Source: Bacteroidota bacterium (GTDB lineage: Bacteria > Bacteroidota > Bacteroidia > Chitinophagales > Chitinophagaceae). Taken from it: a stretch of 64,000 bases of DNA. The stretch is taken from NCBI GenBank assembly GCA_023416995.1, contig JAEZGI010000020.1:143319-207318 (forward strand). The letters are read 5' to 3'. Of this stretch, positions 42,646 through 50,819 are shown in pieces. The notes under the pieces are model-generated. The model saw nothing but the letters and a program-made list of their open reading frames with translations, searched no databases and was not told where the DNA came from. The first letter of the stretch is position 1; each line of letters opens with the position of its first letter. The position numbers and the translations under genes are program-made.

Positions 42646-43221
42646 ATGGACAAGCGCAACAAAATAATTATCATCACGGCGCCTTCCGGTGCGGGTAAAA
42701 CATCTATCACAAAACACCTGTTGAAAGTATTTTCACAACTTGCTTTTTCGATCTCAGCAGCAACACGTGAAGCCAGGGCAAACGAATTGAATGGCCGCGA
42801 CTATTATTTTTTAAGCGAAGACGCCTTCCAGGAACATATTCGTAAGAACGATTTTGTTGAATGGGAAATGGTTTACCAGGGTAAATATTATGGTACGCTC
42901 AGGCTGGAGCTGGAACGTATCTGGAACAATGGACAGGTGCCTGTTTTGGATATTGATGTGAAGGGAGCTATTCATGTTCAGCAACAGTTTCCTGAAACTT
43001 CCCTTTCGATTTTCATTGAACCGCCTTCGATCGATGAATTGAAACGCAGATTGCAGTCAAGGGGTAGCGAAACAGAAAAAAGTCTGCAGGACAGGGTAAA
43101 TAAAGCAGCTTATGAAATTTCATTTAAGCAGCATTTTCACAGCGTTATTCTGAACGACGACCTTCAAAAGGCTTGCGGCGAAGCGGAGACAGTTATCCGT
43201 AAGTTCCTTTCTGAGAAATAA
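42646..43221 (+). CDS. gmk: Guanylate kinase
   Basis: Converts GMP to GDP. The 191-residue protein has the P-loop A-P-S-G-A-G-K-T-S (12-20), S-A-A-T-R-E-A-R for GMP binding, and the G-R-D-Y-Y-F and R-L-Q-S-R-G-S-E lid motifs. In many Bacteroidota gmk sits next to yicC; here yicC is at 4223, far away. Confidence 0.96.
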   Translation: MDKRNKIIIITAPSGAGKTSITKHLLKVFSQLAFSISAATREARANELNGRDYYFLSEDAFQEHIRKNDFVEWEMVYQGKYYGTLRLELERIWNNGQVPVLDIDVKGAIHVQQQFPETSLSIFIEPPSIDELKRRLQSRGSETEKSLQDRVNKAAYEISFKQHFHSVILNDDLQKACGEAETVIRKFLSEK

Positions 43222-43297
43222 AAGCGCTGCCCGGCTGCATTTTAGGCGGATTATCATTGTGAAATGAGTACCTTATTTTATACATTCGTGTTCGTAT

Positions 43298-44566
43298 ATG
43301 AGTGTAGTTGTAAGTATCCTTATTTTACTGGCCCTTTTCTTCATCGCTTTTTTCGCGGGCATTGAGGTTGCATTTGGTTCAGCTAACCGCCTCAGCATCG
43401 AGCTCCGGAAAAAACAGGGCTTAAACAGCGGTATTTTCCTAAGTACATTGCTCGATAATCCATCCCGTTTTATCGGCACCGTTCTGGTTGGCTCCAATTT
43501 TTTCCTTGTCATATTTGTATTACTGGTCAGTGCTTTCTGGACACCACTGCTCAATAGGTTGCAGCTGGACACACCATGGATCGTTACCATCCGCCTTGCA
43601 CTTGAGGTGATTTTATCGACACTTATTGTCATCATTCTTGGCGAGTTTTTGCCAAAGGCTGTTTATAAGGCGAAAAGCGATACCCTGTTGTTTTTTTCTG
43701 CCCGCACCGGCTTGCTCGGACTGATGGACTCGATTTTTTACCCGGTATCTGTAATATTTGTGAATGTTTCGAGCTGGATCCTCAATATCATTTTTGATGT
43801 CAGGATCGATAAAAAGAAACAGCCATTCTCCCGCACCGATCTGGAGCATTTCTTCCAGCAGAACAAGGAATTTAATGATGAAAGCCAGGAACTCAATACC
43901 GAGCTTTTTGAAAACGCATTGCTGCTTCCAAAAATCAAGATCAGGGAATGTCTTGTTCCCCGCAAAGAAATAGAGGCCATCGAGGTGCATACCTCGATCG
44001 AGGAACTTCGTCAGAAATTTGTTTCTACCCGTTTAAGCAAGATGGTGGTGTTTGAAGGAAGTATCGATCAGATCCTGGGTTACGTTCACCAACTCGATCT
44101 TTTTAAAAGTCCGGCCACAATTAAAGATATTTTGTTGCCGATTCCCGCGGTTCCCGAAAGTATGAGCGCCACCGACCTGATCAATAAGTTCACTAAGGAA
44201 CATAAAAGCATCGCCTGGGTTGTAGATGAATTTGGTGGAACCGCTGGTATTGTTACCATGGAGGATCTGCTGGAAGAGATTTTTGGAGAAATAAAAGATG
44301 AATATGATGTAGAAGAATTTGAGGAAAAGAAGTTGTCAGACACCGAATACATTTTATCTGGCCGGTTGGAACTTGACTACCTGCAGGAAAAATACGGGCT
44401 GGAATTTGAAAATCCGGAGTCAGAGACCCTGTCGGGATACATTATTCAGCAGCATGAAACCATTCCTCGTCTCAAAGAACGTATTATAATCGATGATTAT
44501 GAGTTTGAAATACTGAATGTCAGCGATACGCGGATAGAAATGGTCAGGGTAAAAATCCTGAAATGA
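43298..44566 (+). CDS. CNNM/CBS-domain membrane protein (HlyC/CorC family)
   Basis: A 422-residue protein: CNNM transmembrane domain (about 1-170, with F-F-A-G-I-E-V-A-F near residue 17 and L-G-E-F-L-P-K near 115), two CBS motifs (about 210-325), and a C-terminal CorC/HlyC domain (340-420, with L-S-G-R-L-E-L-D-Y-L). The family is linked to Mg2+ or divalent cation transport. GldE of gliding bacteria shares this architecture, so a GldE role is possible but not shown. Confidence 0.88.
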   Translation: MSVVVSILILLALFFIAFFAGIEVAFGSANRLSIELRKKQGLNSGIFLSTLLDNPSRFIGTVLVGSNFFLVIFVLLVSAFWTPLLNRLQLDTPWIVTIRLALEVILSTLIVIILGEFLPKAVYKAKSDTLLFFSARTGLLGLMDSIFYPVSVIFVNVSSWILNIIFDVRIDKKKQPFSRTDLEHFFQQNKEFNDESQELNTELFENALLLPKIKIRECLVPRKEIEAIEVHTSIEELRQKFVSTRLSKMVVFEGSIDQILGYVHQLDLFKSPATIKDILLPIPAVPESMSATDLINKFTKEHKSIAWVVDEFGGTAGIVTMEDLLEEIFGEIKDEYDVEEFEEKKLSDTEYILSGRLELDYLQEKYGLEFENPESETLSGYIIQQHETIPRLKERIIIDDYEFEILNVSDTRIEMVRVKILK

Positions 44567-44599
44567 TCTCTTCCACCGGCTTAACAATCCCTTCGTACA

Positions 44600-44625
44600 T
44601 TGATAACGTGAATACCTTAATTTTG
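44600..44625 (+). promoter_or_regulatory. Candidate tatC promoter
   Basis: TAATTTTG (44618-44625) is a perfect -7 element, with TTG at 44600-44602 (15-base spacer, short). It is 35 bases before the tatC ATG. Confidence 0.45.
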
Positions 44626-44660
44626 CCCCGCCTTAGGTAGCCCTGATTATAATATCAATT

Positions 44661-45515
44661 ATGCCATTACCATTTTTTAATAAGAGAGGAGTTAAGACGG
44701 AGATGACCTTTGTGGATCATCTGGAGGAATTGCGCTGGCATATCACCCGATCGCTTATCGCTATCATTGTTGGAGCGATCGTCATTTTTATCAATATCGA
44801 CTGGGTTTTTGACCAGGTAATTGCGGGCCCGTTAAGAAAGGACTTCTGGACGTATACGGCACTTTGCGATTTCGGAGCATGGATCGGCGTGGGTGAGAGT
44901 TTATGTTTACCCCCACCAAAAATGGCCGAGCTGCAGACTACAGCATTCGGGACCGAGTTCATGAGCAGTATCACCATCGCGTTTATGTCTGGTTTCATCA
45001 TTGCTTTCCCATACATTTTCTGGGAGATCTGGCGGTTTATTAAACCAGCTTTAAGCCCGAAAGAGCTGAAAAGTACGCGTGGCGCCATCATTTTTGTATC
45101 GTTTTTCTTTTTCCTGGGCGTGCTTTTTGGCTATTACCTGTTAGCACCATTCACTTTCAGTTTCTTATCAAACTATACCATCGGTAACAGTGCTATCCTG
45201 GTGGCAAGACCAACTTTGTCTGACTACCTGGAAAACCTGGTAGATATTATAATCGGCGCCGCCCTGGCGTTCCAGTTGCCCATTGTTTCTTCCGTTCTCA
45301 CGAAAATCGGGATCATTACTCCTGCTTTTCTTAAAACCTACCGCAAATACGCATACGTGGGTATCCTTGTGGTTTCAGCGATCATTACTCCCTCGCCAGA
45401 TTGGATGAGCCAGATGATCGTGTTTGTCCCGCTCGCTATCTTGTACGAGTTCAGCGTGATGATTTCAGGACGCATCTACAAAGCTGAGCAGAAAAAAATG
45501 AAAGAGTGGGAGTAA
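44661..45515 (+). CDS. tatC: Twin-arginine translocase subunit TatC
   Basis: The signal-receptor subunit of the Tat pathway. The 284-residue protein has six predicted helices. The conserved N-terminal motif is F-V-D-H-L-E-E-L-R; the cytosolic loop is W-R-F-I-K-P-A-L-S-P-K-E-L. An insertion of about 35 residues with C-D-F-G and C-L-P-P-P in the first periplasmic loop is longer than in E. coli. No tatA/B gene is adjacent. A likely client in this window is the Gfo/Idh/MocA protein. The stop codon touches an inverted-repeat element. Confidence 0.94.
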   Translation: MPLPFFNKRGVKTEMTFVDHLEELRWHITRSLIAIIVGAIVIFINIDWVFDQVIAGPLRKDFWTYTALCDFGAWIGVGESLCLPPPKMAELQTTAFGTEFMSSITIAFMSGFIIAFPYIFWEIWRFIKPALSPKELKSTRGAIIFVSFFFFLGVLFGYYLLAPFTFSFLSNYTIGNSAILVARPTLSDYLENLVDIIIGAALAFQLPIVSSVLTKIGIITPAFLKTYRKYAYVGILVVSAIITPSPDWMSQMIVFVPLAILYEFSVMISGRIYKAEQKKMKEWE

Positions 45516-45715
45516 AAATCCTGGGTTGATCCTGTCACTGAATTTTCCTGTGCTTCAGTATTATCTTACTTGATCTACCTGCATTAGCTTGCTATGAGCC
45601 TTTGCGGCATTGATCAGCTGTGGTAAGTTGTTTCTATGCGGTAGTGCTGCGCGCCCTGATCGGCTGTGGAACCACGGAACAGGAAAATAAGGTGACAGGA
45701 TCAACCCAGGATTTT
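45515..45715. repeat. 201-bp element bounded by 37-bp inverted repeats
   Basis: Left arm 45515-45551 and right arm 45679-45715 are complementary at 34 of 37 positions (24 perfect, four bases with three mismatches, nine perfect). The spacer is 127 bases and holds a direct repeat, TGATCAGCTGTGG at 45611 and TGATCGGCTGTGG at 45657. No convincing gene. It starts on the last base of the tatC stop. It may be a MITE-like remnant or a long RNA hairpin. Confidence 0.75.
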
Positions 45716-45968
45716 AGGGGGAAGAAAAGATGGGCGGTTCAGGGATTTTTAATTGGCATGAACGCCAGGGGTTCAGATGGTTTGGAACTTCAGTGGAAGG
45801 ACGATCGCGGCTCAAACGATTTTTAGGTTAGAAAAAATATCGGCGGATGGTAACAGGGCGATATAGTTCGTGAGGAATGGCCGGATTGTATATCTTCTTG
45901 ATTTTTCGGGCAATTTAAGCATAAAAAAAGCGACCGTGTGGTCGCTTTGCTTTTTTCGTGTAGTATGT
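45716..45968. other. Intergenic stretch between the inverted repeat and the DHS-like gene
   Basis: No supported gene. A 68-codon GTG-initiated frame (45620-45826) overlaps the right repeat arm and looks spurious. The only clear signal is the bidirectional terminator at 45927-45956. Confidence 0.6.
45927..45956. terminator. Bidirectional terminator, tatC side / DHS-like gene
   Basis: AAAGCGACC (45927-45935) pairs with GGTCGCTTT (45940-45948), loop GTGT, with a T run on the right (45951-45956) and an A run on the left (45923-45929). It serves the minus-strand gene that ends at 45969 and could stop plus-strand read-through. Confidence 0.88.
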
Positions 45969-46943
45969 TTACCAGCCAAGAACATAGGCGAAAATCAGCG
46001 GGGCCACGATGGTGGCGTCTGATTCTACGATGAACTTGGGCGTGTTGATATCCAGTTTACCCCAGGTGATTTTTTCATTAGGCACAGCACCGGAATAGGA
46101 GCCGTACGACGTAGTGGAATCAGAGATCTGGCAGAAATAGCTCCAGAATGGCACATCGGTCCATTCCAGATCCTGGTACATCATGGGCACGACGCAGATC
46201 GGGAAATCACCGGCAATACCACCGCCGATCTGGAAAAATCCAATACCCTTTCCTCCGGAATTCTCACGATACCATTCGCTCAGGTACACCATGTACTCGA
46301 TACCCGATTTCATAGTGCTGGCTTTGATCTCCTGTTTGATAACATAAGAAGCGAAGATGTTTCCCATGGTACTATCTTCCCAACCGGGAACAACCATCGG
46401 CAGATTTTTTTCAGCCGCAGCGATCATCCAGCTATCTTTTGGATCGATCTCATAATCATCCTTCATCACACCGCTGAGTAACAATTTGTACATATACTCA
46501 TGTGGAAAATAGCGTTCGCCTTTCGCATCCGCATCCTTCCAGATATTTACGATATGGTGCTGAATCTTCCTGAAGGCTTCTTCTTCAGGAATACAGGTAT
46601 CAGTAACCCGGTTGAGACCCTGCTCCAGCAGTTCCCATTCCTGTTGAGGTGTAAGATCACGGTAATTAGGAATACGCTTGTAGTGTGAATGCGCAACGAG
46701 ATTCATCACATCTTCTTCCAGGTTGGCGCCGGTACAACTGATGATAGCCACCTTATCCTGGCGGATCATCTCTGCGAGCGAAATACCAAGTTCACCGGTA
46801 CTCATGGCACCTGCAACCGTAATCATCATTTTTCCGCCTTCCAGCAAATGCGTTTCATAACCTTTTGCAGCATCAACCAGGGCCGCCGAATTAAAGTGGC
46901 GATAATGATGCTGGATGAATTGCGAAACAGGACCTTTATTCAT
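45969..46943 (-). CDS. Deoxyhypusine synthase family protein
   Basis: A 324-residue NAD-dependent aminobutyl-transferase-fold protein. Family features: the T-G-A-N-L-E-E-D motif (71-78), H-H-I near 129, and the lysine position of the human enzyme's catalytic Lys329, here K296 in I-T-W-G-K-L. Bacteria have no eIF5A, so the classical substrate is missing. Bacterial relatives are thought to use polyamines, for example in homospermidine-type reactions. Here the substrate cannot be read from context: no polyamine gene is nearby. Confidence 0.88.
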   Translation of the reverse strand: MNKGPVSQFIQHHYRHFNSAALVDAAKGYETHLLEGGKMMITVAGAMSTGELGISLAEMIRQDKVAIISCTGANLEEDVMNLVAHSHYKRIPNYRDLTPQQEWELLEQGLNRVTDTCIPEEEAFRKIQHHIVNIWKDADAKGERYFPHEYMYKLLLSGVMKDDYEIDPKDSWMIAAAEKNLPMVVPGWEDSTMGNIFASYVIKQEIKASTMKSGIEYMVYLSEWYRENSGGKGIGFFQIGGGIAGDFPICVVPMMYQDLEWTDVPFWSYFCQISDSTTSYGSYSGAVPNEKITWGKLDINTPKFIVESDATIVAPLIFAYVLGW

Positions 46944-47051
46944 GTTTGTACGTTTAGCTTATTTTAATGGCGGCGAAGTTACTACAATTGCAAAACATAC
47001 GCCCCCCAATAAGCTCCCTAAAGGGTTATGAATCGGTTAAAGCTTGTCTGG

Positions 47052-47810
47052 CTAAAACAAAGGCAACCCGGCGAGAGCCTGTACCAACACTGCCACGACT
47101 ACCGCAACGTAAATAAATGTGAATACAAATACGCTTCGTTGACTTCCCGCCAGGTAATAAGCAAACAAAGGCAGCACCTGCAGGGAGTGCATGCCCAGGA
47201 AGTGGGCAACACGCAGATCACCATAGTTGCGGTTCCAGTTTACAAGAGGTAAGCCGGCTCCATTTTCCTCGCCGCCCACAGTATGTCTCAGCAATGATCC
47301 CATAATGCCGCCTTCCAAAGCAAAAAGCACAAAGAATAAAATTCCTAACCGGATCCCCCATACATATTTCATAGGCAGATCCCACTCCTGGCGCTTAAAA
47401 AAGCGGTAACCGATATAACCGGTCCAAATAGTTAAAACCACGATAGCAACACCCATCAACTGAAACAACACAGCATAAAAAGTTGTGCTTATATTGAAAT
47501 GTGATAAACGGCCATTTGCCGCCTGCCACGTAATTACAACGGTCTCATAAGTAAACACAATAATTGCCATGATGTTAAAGCGTTTAACTGTTGCCGGCGA
47601 TTGCAGATAATACATGATCCAGCTCATGGTCCAGCAAAAGATACCAATTGATAAAAAGAATTTGAATGGTTTGATAAAGGCATTGATGTTATTTACCATC
47701 ACGCTGGTATTAAATATCAATATCACACAAACAGCAGCTGCTATAAAATTCAGCGCACCGTAGGCACTTAACACCTGGTTCCTTCTGAATACCTCTTTTA
47801 CGAATCGCAT
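47052..47810 (-). CDS. Polytopic membrane protein of unknown function
   Basis: A 252-residue protein with seven predicted helices and short loops, and no domain I recognise. Conserved-looking polar spots are W-T-M-S-W-I-M-Y-Y-L in helix 2 and F-L-G-M-H-S-L-Q-V-L-P in helix 6, where a buried His could bind metal or haem. It starts 19 bases after the ABA4-like gene and is probably cotranscribed with it, downstream of the Crp/Fnr gene and its FNR-type box. Confidence 0.75.
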   Translation of the reverse strand: MRFVKEVFRRNQVLSAYGALNFIAAAVCVILIFNTSVMVNNINAFIKPFKFFLSIGIFCWTMSWIMYYLQSPATVKRFNIMAIIVFTYETVVITWQAANGRLSHFNISTTFYAVLFQLMGVAIVVLTIWTGYIGYRFFKRQEWDLPMKYVWGIRLGILFFVLFALEGGIMGSLLRHTVGGEENGAGLPLVNWNRNYGDLRVAHFLGMHSLQVLPLFAYYLAGSQRSVFVFTFIYVAVVVAVLVQALAGLPLF

Positions 47811-47829
47811 ACTTTTTGGTTTTTACAGG

Positions 47830-48261
47830 TTAAGAACCCCCGAACACTTTCCTTGTACGGATAATGCGGATCACCGAATAAAGTAAAACACCGACGGGAC
47901 CGGCAATAAAGGTTGCTATCATCGCCGGCGTTGTGATCCAGTGATTGATGTTATTAGCAGCCGCATTTCGCAGAATATAGATACCGGCAAGAAGATCGAA
48001 TGCGAGGTAATGAACCCAGCCAGCGAGTAACATTTGTTTGTTCATAAACAACCGTGACACACCATCAAGTGTACCAAAACTTTTGAATGTTTCACCATTG
48101 AAGTTTGGTAACAATAACACGGCATACACGATCGACAACATCAATACAATGACGCCAAACACATAGCGCTCGCGGTTTGCCCAGAAAGAAAGAAATATAA
48201 GGACAACCCATCCGGTCATTGCCAGCGTACTGCAGACAGAGAAAATTTGTTCGAAGGACAT
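47830..48261 (-). CDS. ABA4-like family membrane protein
   Basis: A 143-residue protein with four helices matching the ABA4-like family: L-L-P-N-F in the first loop, then a H-Y-L-A-F-D-L motif in the third helix and F-I-A-G-P-V-G-V-L-L-Y at the end. The plant member is needed for neoxanthin synthesis, while bacterial members have no firm role. It lies between a Crp/Fnr regulator and a 7-helix protein on one strand. The 92-bp upstream gap contains FNR-type boxes. Confidence 0.82.
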   Translation of the reverse strand: MSFEQIFSVCSTLAMTGWVVLIFLSFWANRERYVFGVIVLMLSIVYAVLLLPNFNGETFKSFGTLDGVSRLFMNKQMLLAGWVHYLAFDLLAGIYILRNAAANNINHWITTPAMIATFIAGPVGVLLYSVIRIIRTRKVFGGS

Positions 48262-48307
48262 AAAATATATTTGCCCTCAAATCTCAGTGAAGCCGTAAAA
48301 AATATCA

Positions 48308-48321
48308 TTGATAATTGTTAA
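48308..48321. promoter_or_regulatory. Degenerate FNR-type box
   Basis: TTGAT-AATT-GTTAA has a perfect left half-site and a poor right one. Its centre is 36 bases from that of the perfect box at 48344-48357. Confidence 0.4.
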
Positions 48322-48343
48322 GAAGAGAGGACGGTGCGGGTAA

Positions 48344-48357
48344 TTGATAATTATCAA
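48344..48357. promoter_or_regulatory. Perfect FNR-type palindrome TTGATAATTATCAA
   Basis: Exact match to the FNR consensus TTGAT-N4-ATCAA and fully palindromic. It overlaps the stop codon of the Crp/Fnr gene and is centred about 89 bases upstream of the ABA4-like ATG. The upstream protein carries the E..SR recognition residues expected for this sequence. Confidence 0.6.
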
Positions 48358-48932
48358 TAAGTGCTGATCTTTTTCCGGATCCGGCTAAGGTGCTCAGGCG
48401 TCACCCCAATATAAGAAGCAAGCATGTATTGTGGTACCTGCTGCATGAGCCGGGTATCATTTGCTATCATATGCCGATAGCGTTCTTCCGGGGTCAAAGC
48501 AAGCAATGCGGTATTGCGCTGGTTAAGCATAATAAAAAGTGATTCTGCCATCTTTCTTCCGAATTGCTGGAACGAGGGGTACTCTGAATAAAGGCGTTGC
48601 ATATTGTCATATCCAAGATCAATCACTTCAACCTCTGTTAATGCATCAATATTTTGAGCGGCAGGCTGGCGGGTAAGAAAACTTTCATATTCAGCTGTGT
48701 ACTCACCGGCCCCAACAAATCCTATTGATATATCCTTGCCATCAACGGTGTAATACAACCGGGTAAGACCGCTATTGATGTAAGAAACATTGTTACAGAT
48801 CTGCCCGCTTCGAACAATTAGTTCGCCCTTCTGATATCTTTTTACAACAAGACATTCTTCGAGTGCATCCAGATCGCTGGTAGTAAGGTCAGGTACCAGG
48901 CGTTTGTAATAGTTCTTTATTCCATTGAACAT
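48354..48932 (-). CDS. Crp/Fnr family transcriptional regulator
   Basis: A 192-residue regulator: cyclic-nucleotide-binding-like domain (about 20-125) and C-terminal HTH (about 145-190). The recognition helix reads T-P-E-H-L-S-R-I-R with Glu180, Ser183 and Arg184 in the E..SR arrangement of FNR, which contacts TTGAT half-sites. It has only Cys27 and Cys46, so an FNR-like Fe-S cluster is not expected. The ATG at 48932 replaces an upstream TTG. The likely targets are itself and the downstream membrane genes. Confidence 0.92.
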   Translation of the reverse strand: MFNGIKNYYKRLVPDLTTSDLDALEECLVVKRYQKGELIVRSGQICNNVSYINSGLTRLYYTVDGKDISIGFVGAGEYTAEYESFLTRQPAAQNIDALTEVEVIDLGYDNMQRLYSEYPSFQQFGRKMAESLFIMLNQRNTALLALTPEERYRHMIANDTRLMQQVPQYMLASYIGVTPEHLSRIRKKISTY

Positions 48933-48984
48933 AGTGCCATACAATATTAAAATGCGTGCTGCCTAAGTTCAGACAAATTTTGGT

Positions 48985-49000
48985 ATCAACGGTTAATCAA
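48985..49000. promoter_or_regulatory. Pair of ATCAA half-sites upstream of the Crp/Fnr gene
   Basis: ATCAA at 48985-48989 and again at 48996-49000, in direct orientation, 11 bases apart and about 53-68 bases before the start codon. They match the half-site of the box downstream of the gene, so autoregulation is possible. Confidence 0.35.
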
Positions 49001-49024
49001 ACGTATGAGTGGACAATACTGCTC

Positions 49025-49049
49025 AAAAAAAGCCCCGGTTTCCCGGGGC
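49025..49049 (-). terminator. Terminator of the PepSY-like gene at 49085
   Basis: On the minus strand GCCCCGG pairs with CCGGGGC around a 4-base loop and is followed by seven T. It lies 36 bases after the stop codon. Confidence 0.9.
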
Positions 49050-49084
49050 CTGTACAACTAAACTAACTGAGAAATATATGAAGC

Positions 49085-49528
49085 TTATTCAGCTTTTTTC
49101 TTTTCTTTCTTGTAGGTTGTCCAACCCTGGCTACCTACAGATTTAAGAACAGTTACCTGGGTTGATGTGTGCAGTGTTACAAAGTAACTTGTTTCATCAC
49201 CGGTTGATACTTCGAACAGATCAGTTAACCATGAATCAGGGTTACCTTTTTTCATTGAAGACTGAAGATTGATTGGTAATTGGCTAACTGTCAGGTTACG
49301 TGTTACTGCAACAAGATCACCTGCTTCAGTAAAGTATGCAACCATTACCTGCTCATTCAATTTGAACGTTGCCTTAGCAAGATCTTTTGAGCTTTCCCAC
49401 TTAACATCCTGCGCTTGTGCGAATTCTTTTTTGAAAGAATCCATTACTTTCTGGCCTATTTCATTATTAGCGAAAATACTGGTTACTGCAAGCGTTAATG
49501 CAAGGGATAGGGATAGAAACTTTTTCAT
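49085..49528 (-). CDS. Small secreted PepSY-like protein (paralogue 1)
   Basis: A 147-residue protein with a signal peptide (M-K-K-F-L, cleavage after F-A) and the pattern K-V-M-D-S-F-K-K-E-F-A-Q-A-Q-D-V-K-W near the mature start. The mature part is rich in beta strands and ends with a very basic K-K-E-K-K-K. The K-V-x-x-S-F-x-x-x-F-x-x-A-x-D-V-K-W-E signature recurs in the gene at 53943. Such PepSY/BLIP-like proteins are abundant in Chitinophagaceae. Function unknown. Monocistronic with a strong terminator. Confidence 0.8.
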   Translation of the reverse strand: MKKFLSLSLALTLAVTSIFANNEIGQKVMDSFKKEFAQAQDVKWESSKDLAKATFKLNEQVMVAYFTEAGDLVAVTRNLTVSQLPINLQSSMKKGNPDSWLTDLFEVSTGDETSYFVTLHTSTQVTVLKSVGSQGWTTYKKEKKKAE

Positions 49529-50125
49529 TTTGTTTGATTTTATGAAGGGGGGTTTAAAGAATGGTTTACTGTTTTTTTATTGTGTTGTTGTATATAAATA
49601 AGACGTCGTCGATTCAATATTGTTACAGGCTGCGAAAAAAAATCTTTCTTTTTAAAGTTTGCCCGAGCATAAACGCCGCTTTTGTTTACTTAGTATATCC
49701 GGTATTCAGAACACCTGGTTTATCATTGAGTTTCTATACTTGTTCTGACAAACGCAATGAAAATATCTAACTGCAACAGGTGAACTCGCGTCTACTTAGC
49801 AGTTAATGACCATTTTTTTCGAGAACCATCAATGTTAGAGAGCTTTCAATCGTTAAGCCGTATGCTTATTTTGATTGACGTGTCAAAGATATAACGTCGA
49901 TGTATAGTTGTCAAGTACATAGTGATTAATGGCAGCGGTTGTTAAAGGCATTAACGATCATACATCACAGATAGTCAGTGTAGTGTACGATATCGAACAC
50001 TACCGGAAAGTGGTATAAAAAATTCTGGGCTGGTCTGTTTGTTGCATAACTGTAAAGCAATTAAGAAATGCAAGCATCAGGAAAATTTTATTTTACACCC
50101 ATCTTTATAAAGTAAATTGTAGGTA
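49529..50125. other. 597-bp intergenic region
   Basis: No supported gene and no RNA I can recognise. It is AT-rich. Palindromes seen: TTGAC-GT-GTCAA at 49875-49886 and the 24-base near-palindrome at 49980-50003. Confidence 0.6.
49980..50003. promoter_or_regulatory. 24-base near-perfect palindrome, candidate operator
   Basis: Arms GTAGTGT and ACACTAC flank a centre containing CGATATCG; 22 of 24 positions are symmetric. No T run follows, so a terminator is unlikely. It lies 123 bases before the acpH ATG. Confidence 0.45.
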
Positions 50126-50716
50126 ATGAACTACCTCGCCCACGCATATTTGTCTTTTGACGATCCTGACCTTCTTGTTGGTAACATGACAAGTGACTTT
50201 ATAAAAGGCAAAAGGAAGTATGAATATCCCGATGCAATATTGTTTGGTATAGATCTTCATCGGGCTATTGATGATTTTACCGATAATCATACTTCTACCA
50301 AAACTGCCAAGCAGGTTTTCCAGGCCGATTATGGTTTATATTCAGGCGCCTTTCTTGATATCGTTTATGATTATTTTTTGGCGAATGATCCGAGCCGGTT
50401 TGCAGCCGGAAGACTCGAAAAGTTCAGCAGGGAGGTCTATCATACACTTGATTCTAAGTATGAATTGCTTCCTCCAAAATTCCAGGCTATGTTTCCGTAT
50501 ATGAAAAAACAAAACTGGCTATTGAACTATCGCCAACATTCCGGTATCGAAAGAAGTTTTGAAGGGTTGGTACACAGGGCAGCTTATATGAGCGACAGTA
50601 CCCGTGCTTTTGAATTGTTTCTGAAATATGAAGCGATACTGGAAGATGCGTTCAAAAGATTTTTTCCCGAACTGGAAGCCTACACATTGGAGCTTATCAG
50701 TAAAAAACCGTTGTGA
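50126..50716 (+). CDS. acpH: ACP phosphodiesterase (AcpH family)
   Basis: Removes the phosphopantetheine arm from acyl carrier protein. The 196-residue protein has the family start M-N-Y-L-A-H-A-Y-L-S, the G-N-M-T-S-D-F-I-K-G motif and H-R-A-I-D-D-F-T-D-N-H with HD-type metal-binding residues. D-I-V-Y-D-Y-F-L-A adds a further Asp. Length is normal. The neighbouring DUF2911 genes give no functional link. Confidence 0.9.
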   Translation: MNYLAHAYLSFDDPDLLVGNMTSDFIKGKRKYEYPDAILFGIDLHRAIDDFTDNHTSTKTAKQVFQADYGLYSGAFLDIVYDYFLANDPSRFAAGRLEKFSREVYHTLDSKYELLPPKFQAMFPYMKKQNWLLNYRQHSGIERSFEGLVHRAAYMSDSTRAFELFLKYEAILEDAFKRFFPELEAYTLELISKKPL

Positions 50717-50819
50717 ACGATTTCGTAAAAACGAAACTTATGCTAAACACGAGGGCATAGATGAAATCTTTATTTTTTGTTCCATAAACAAGTATTTTCG
50801 TTCTTATAACCATCCAATT

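Noticed and set aside
45620..45826. 68-codon GTG-initiated open frame behind tatC
   Set aside because: It overlaps the right arm of the inverted repeat, has no recognisable domain or signal peptide, and its composition is not protein-like.
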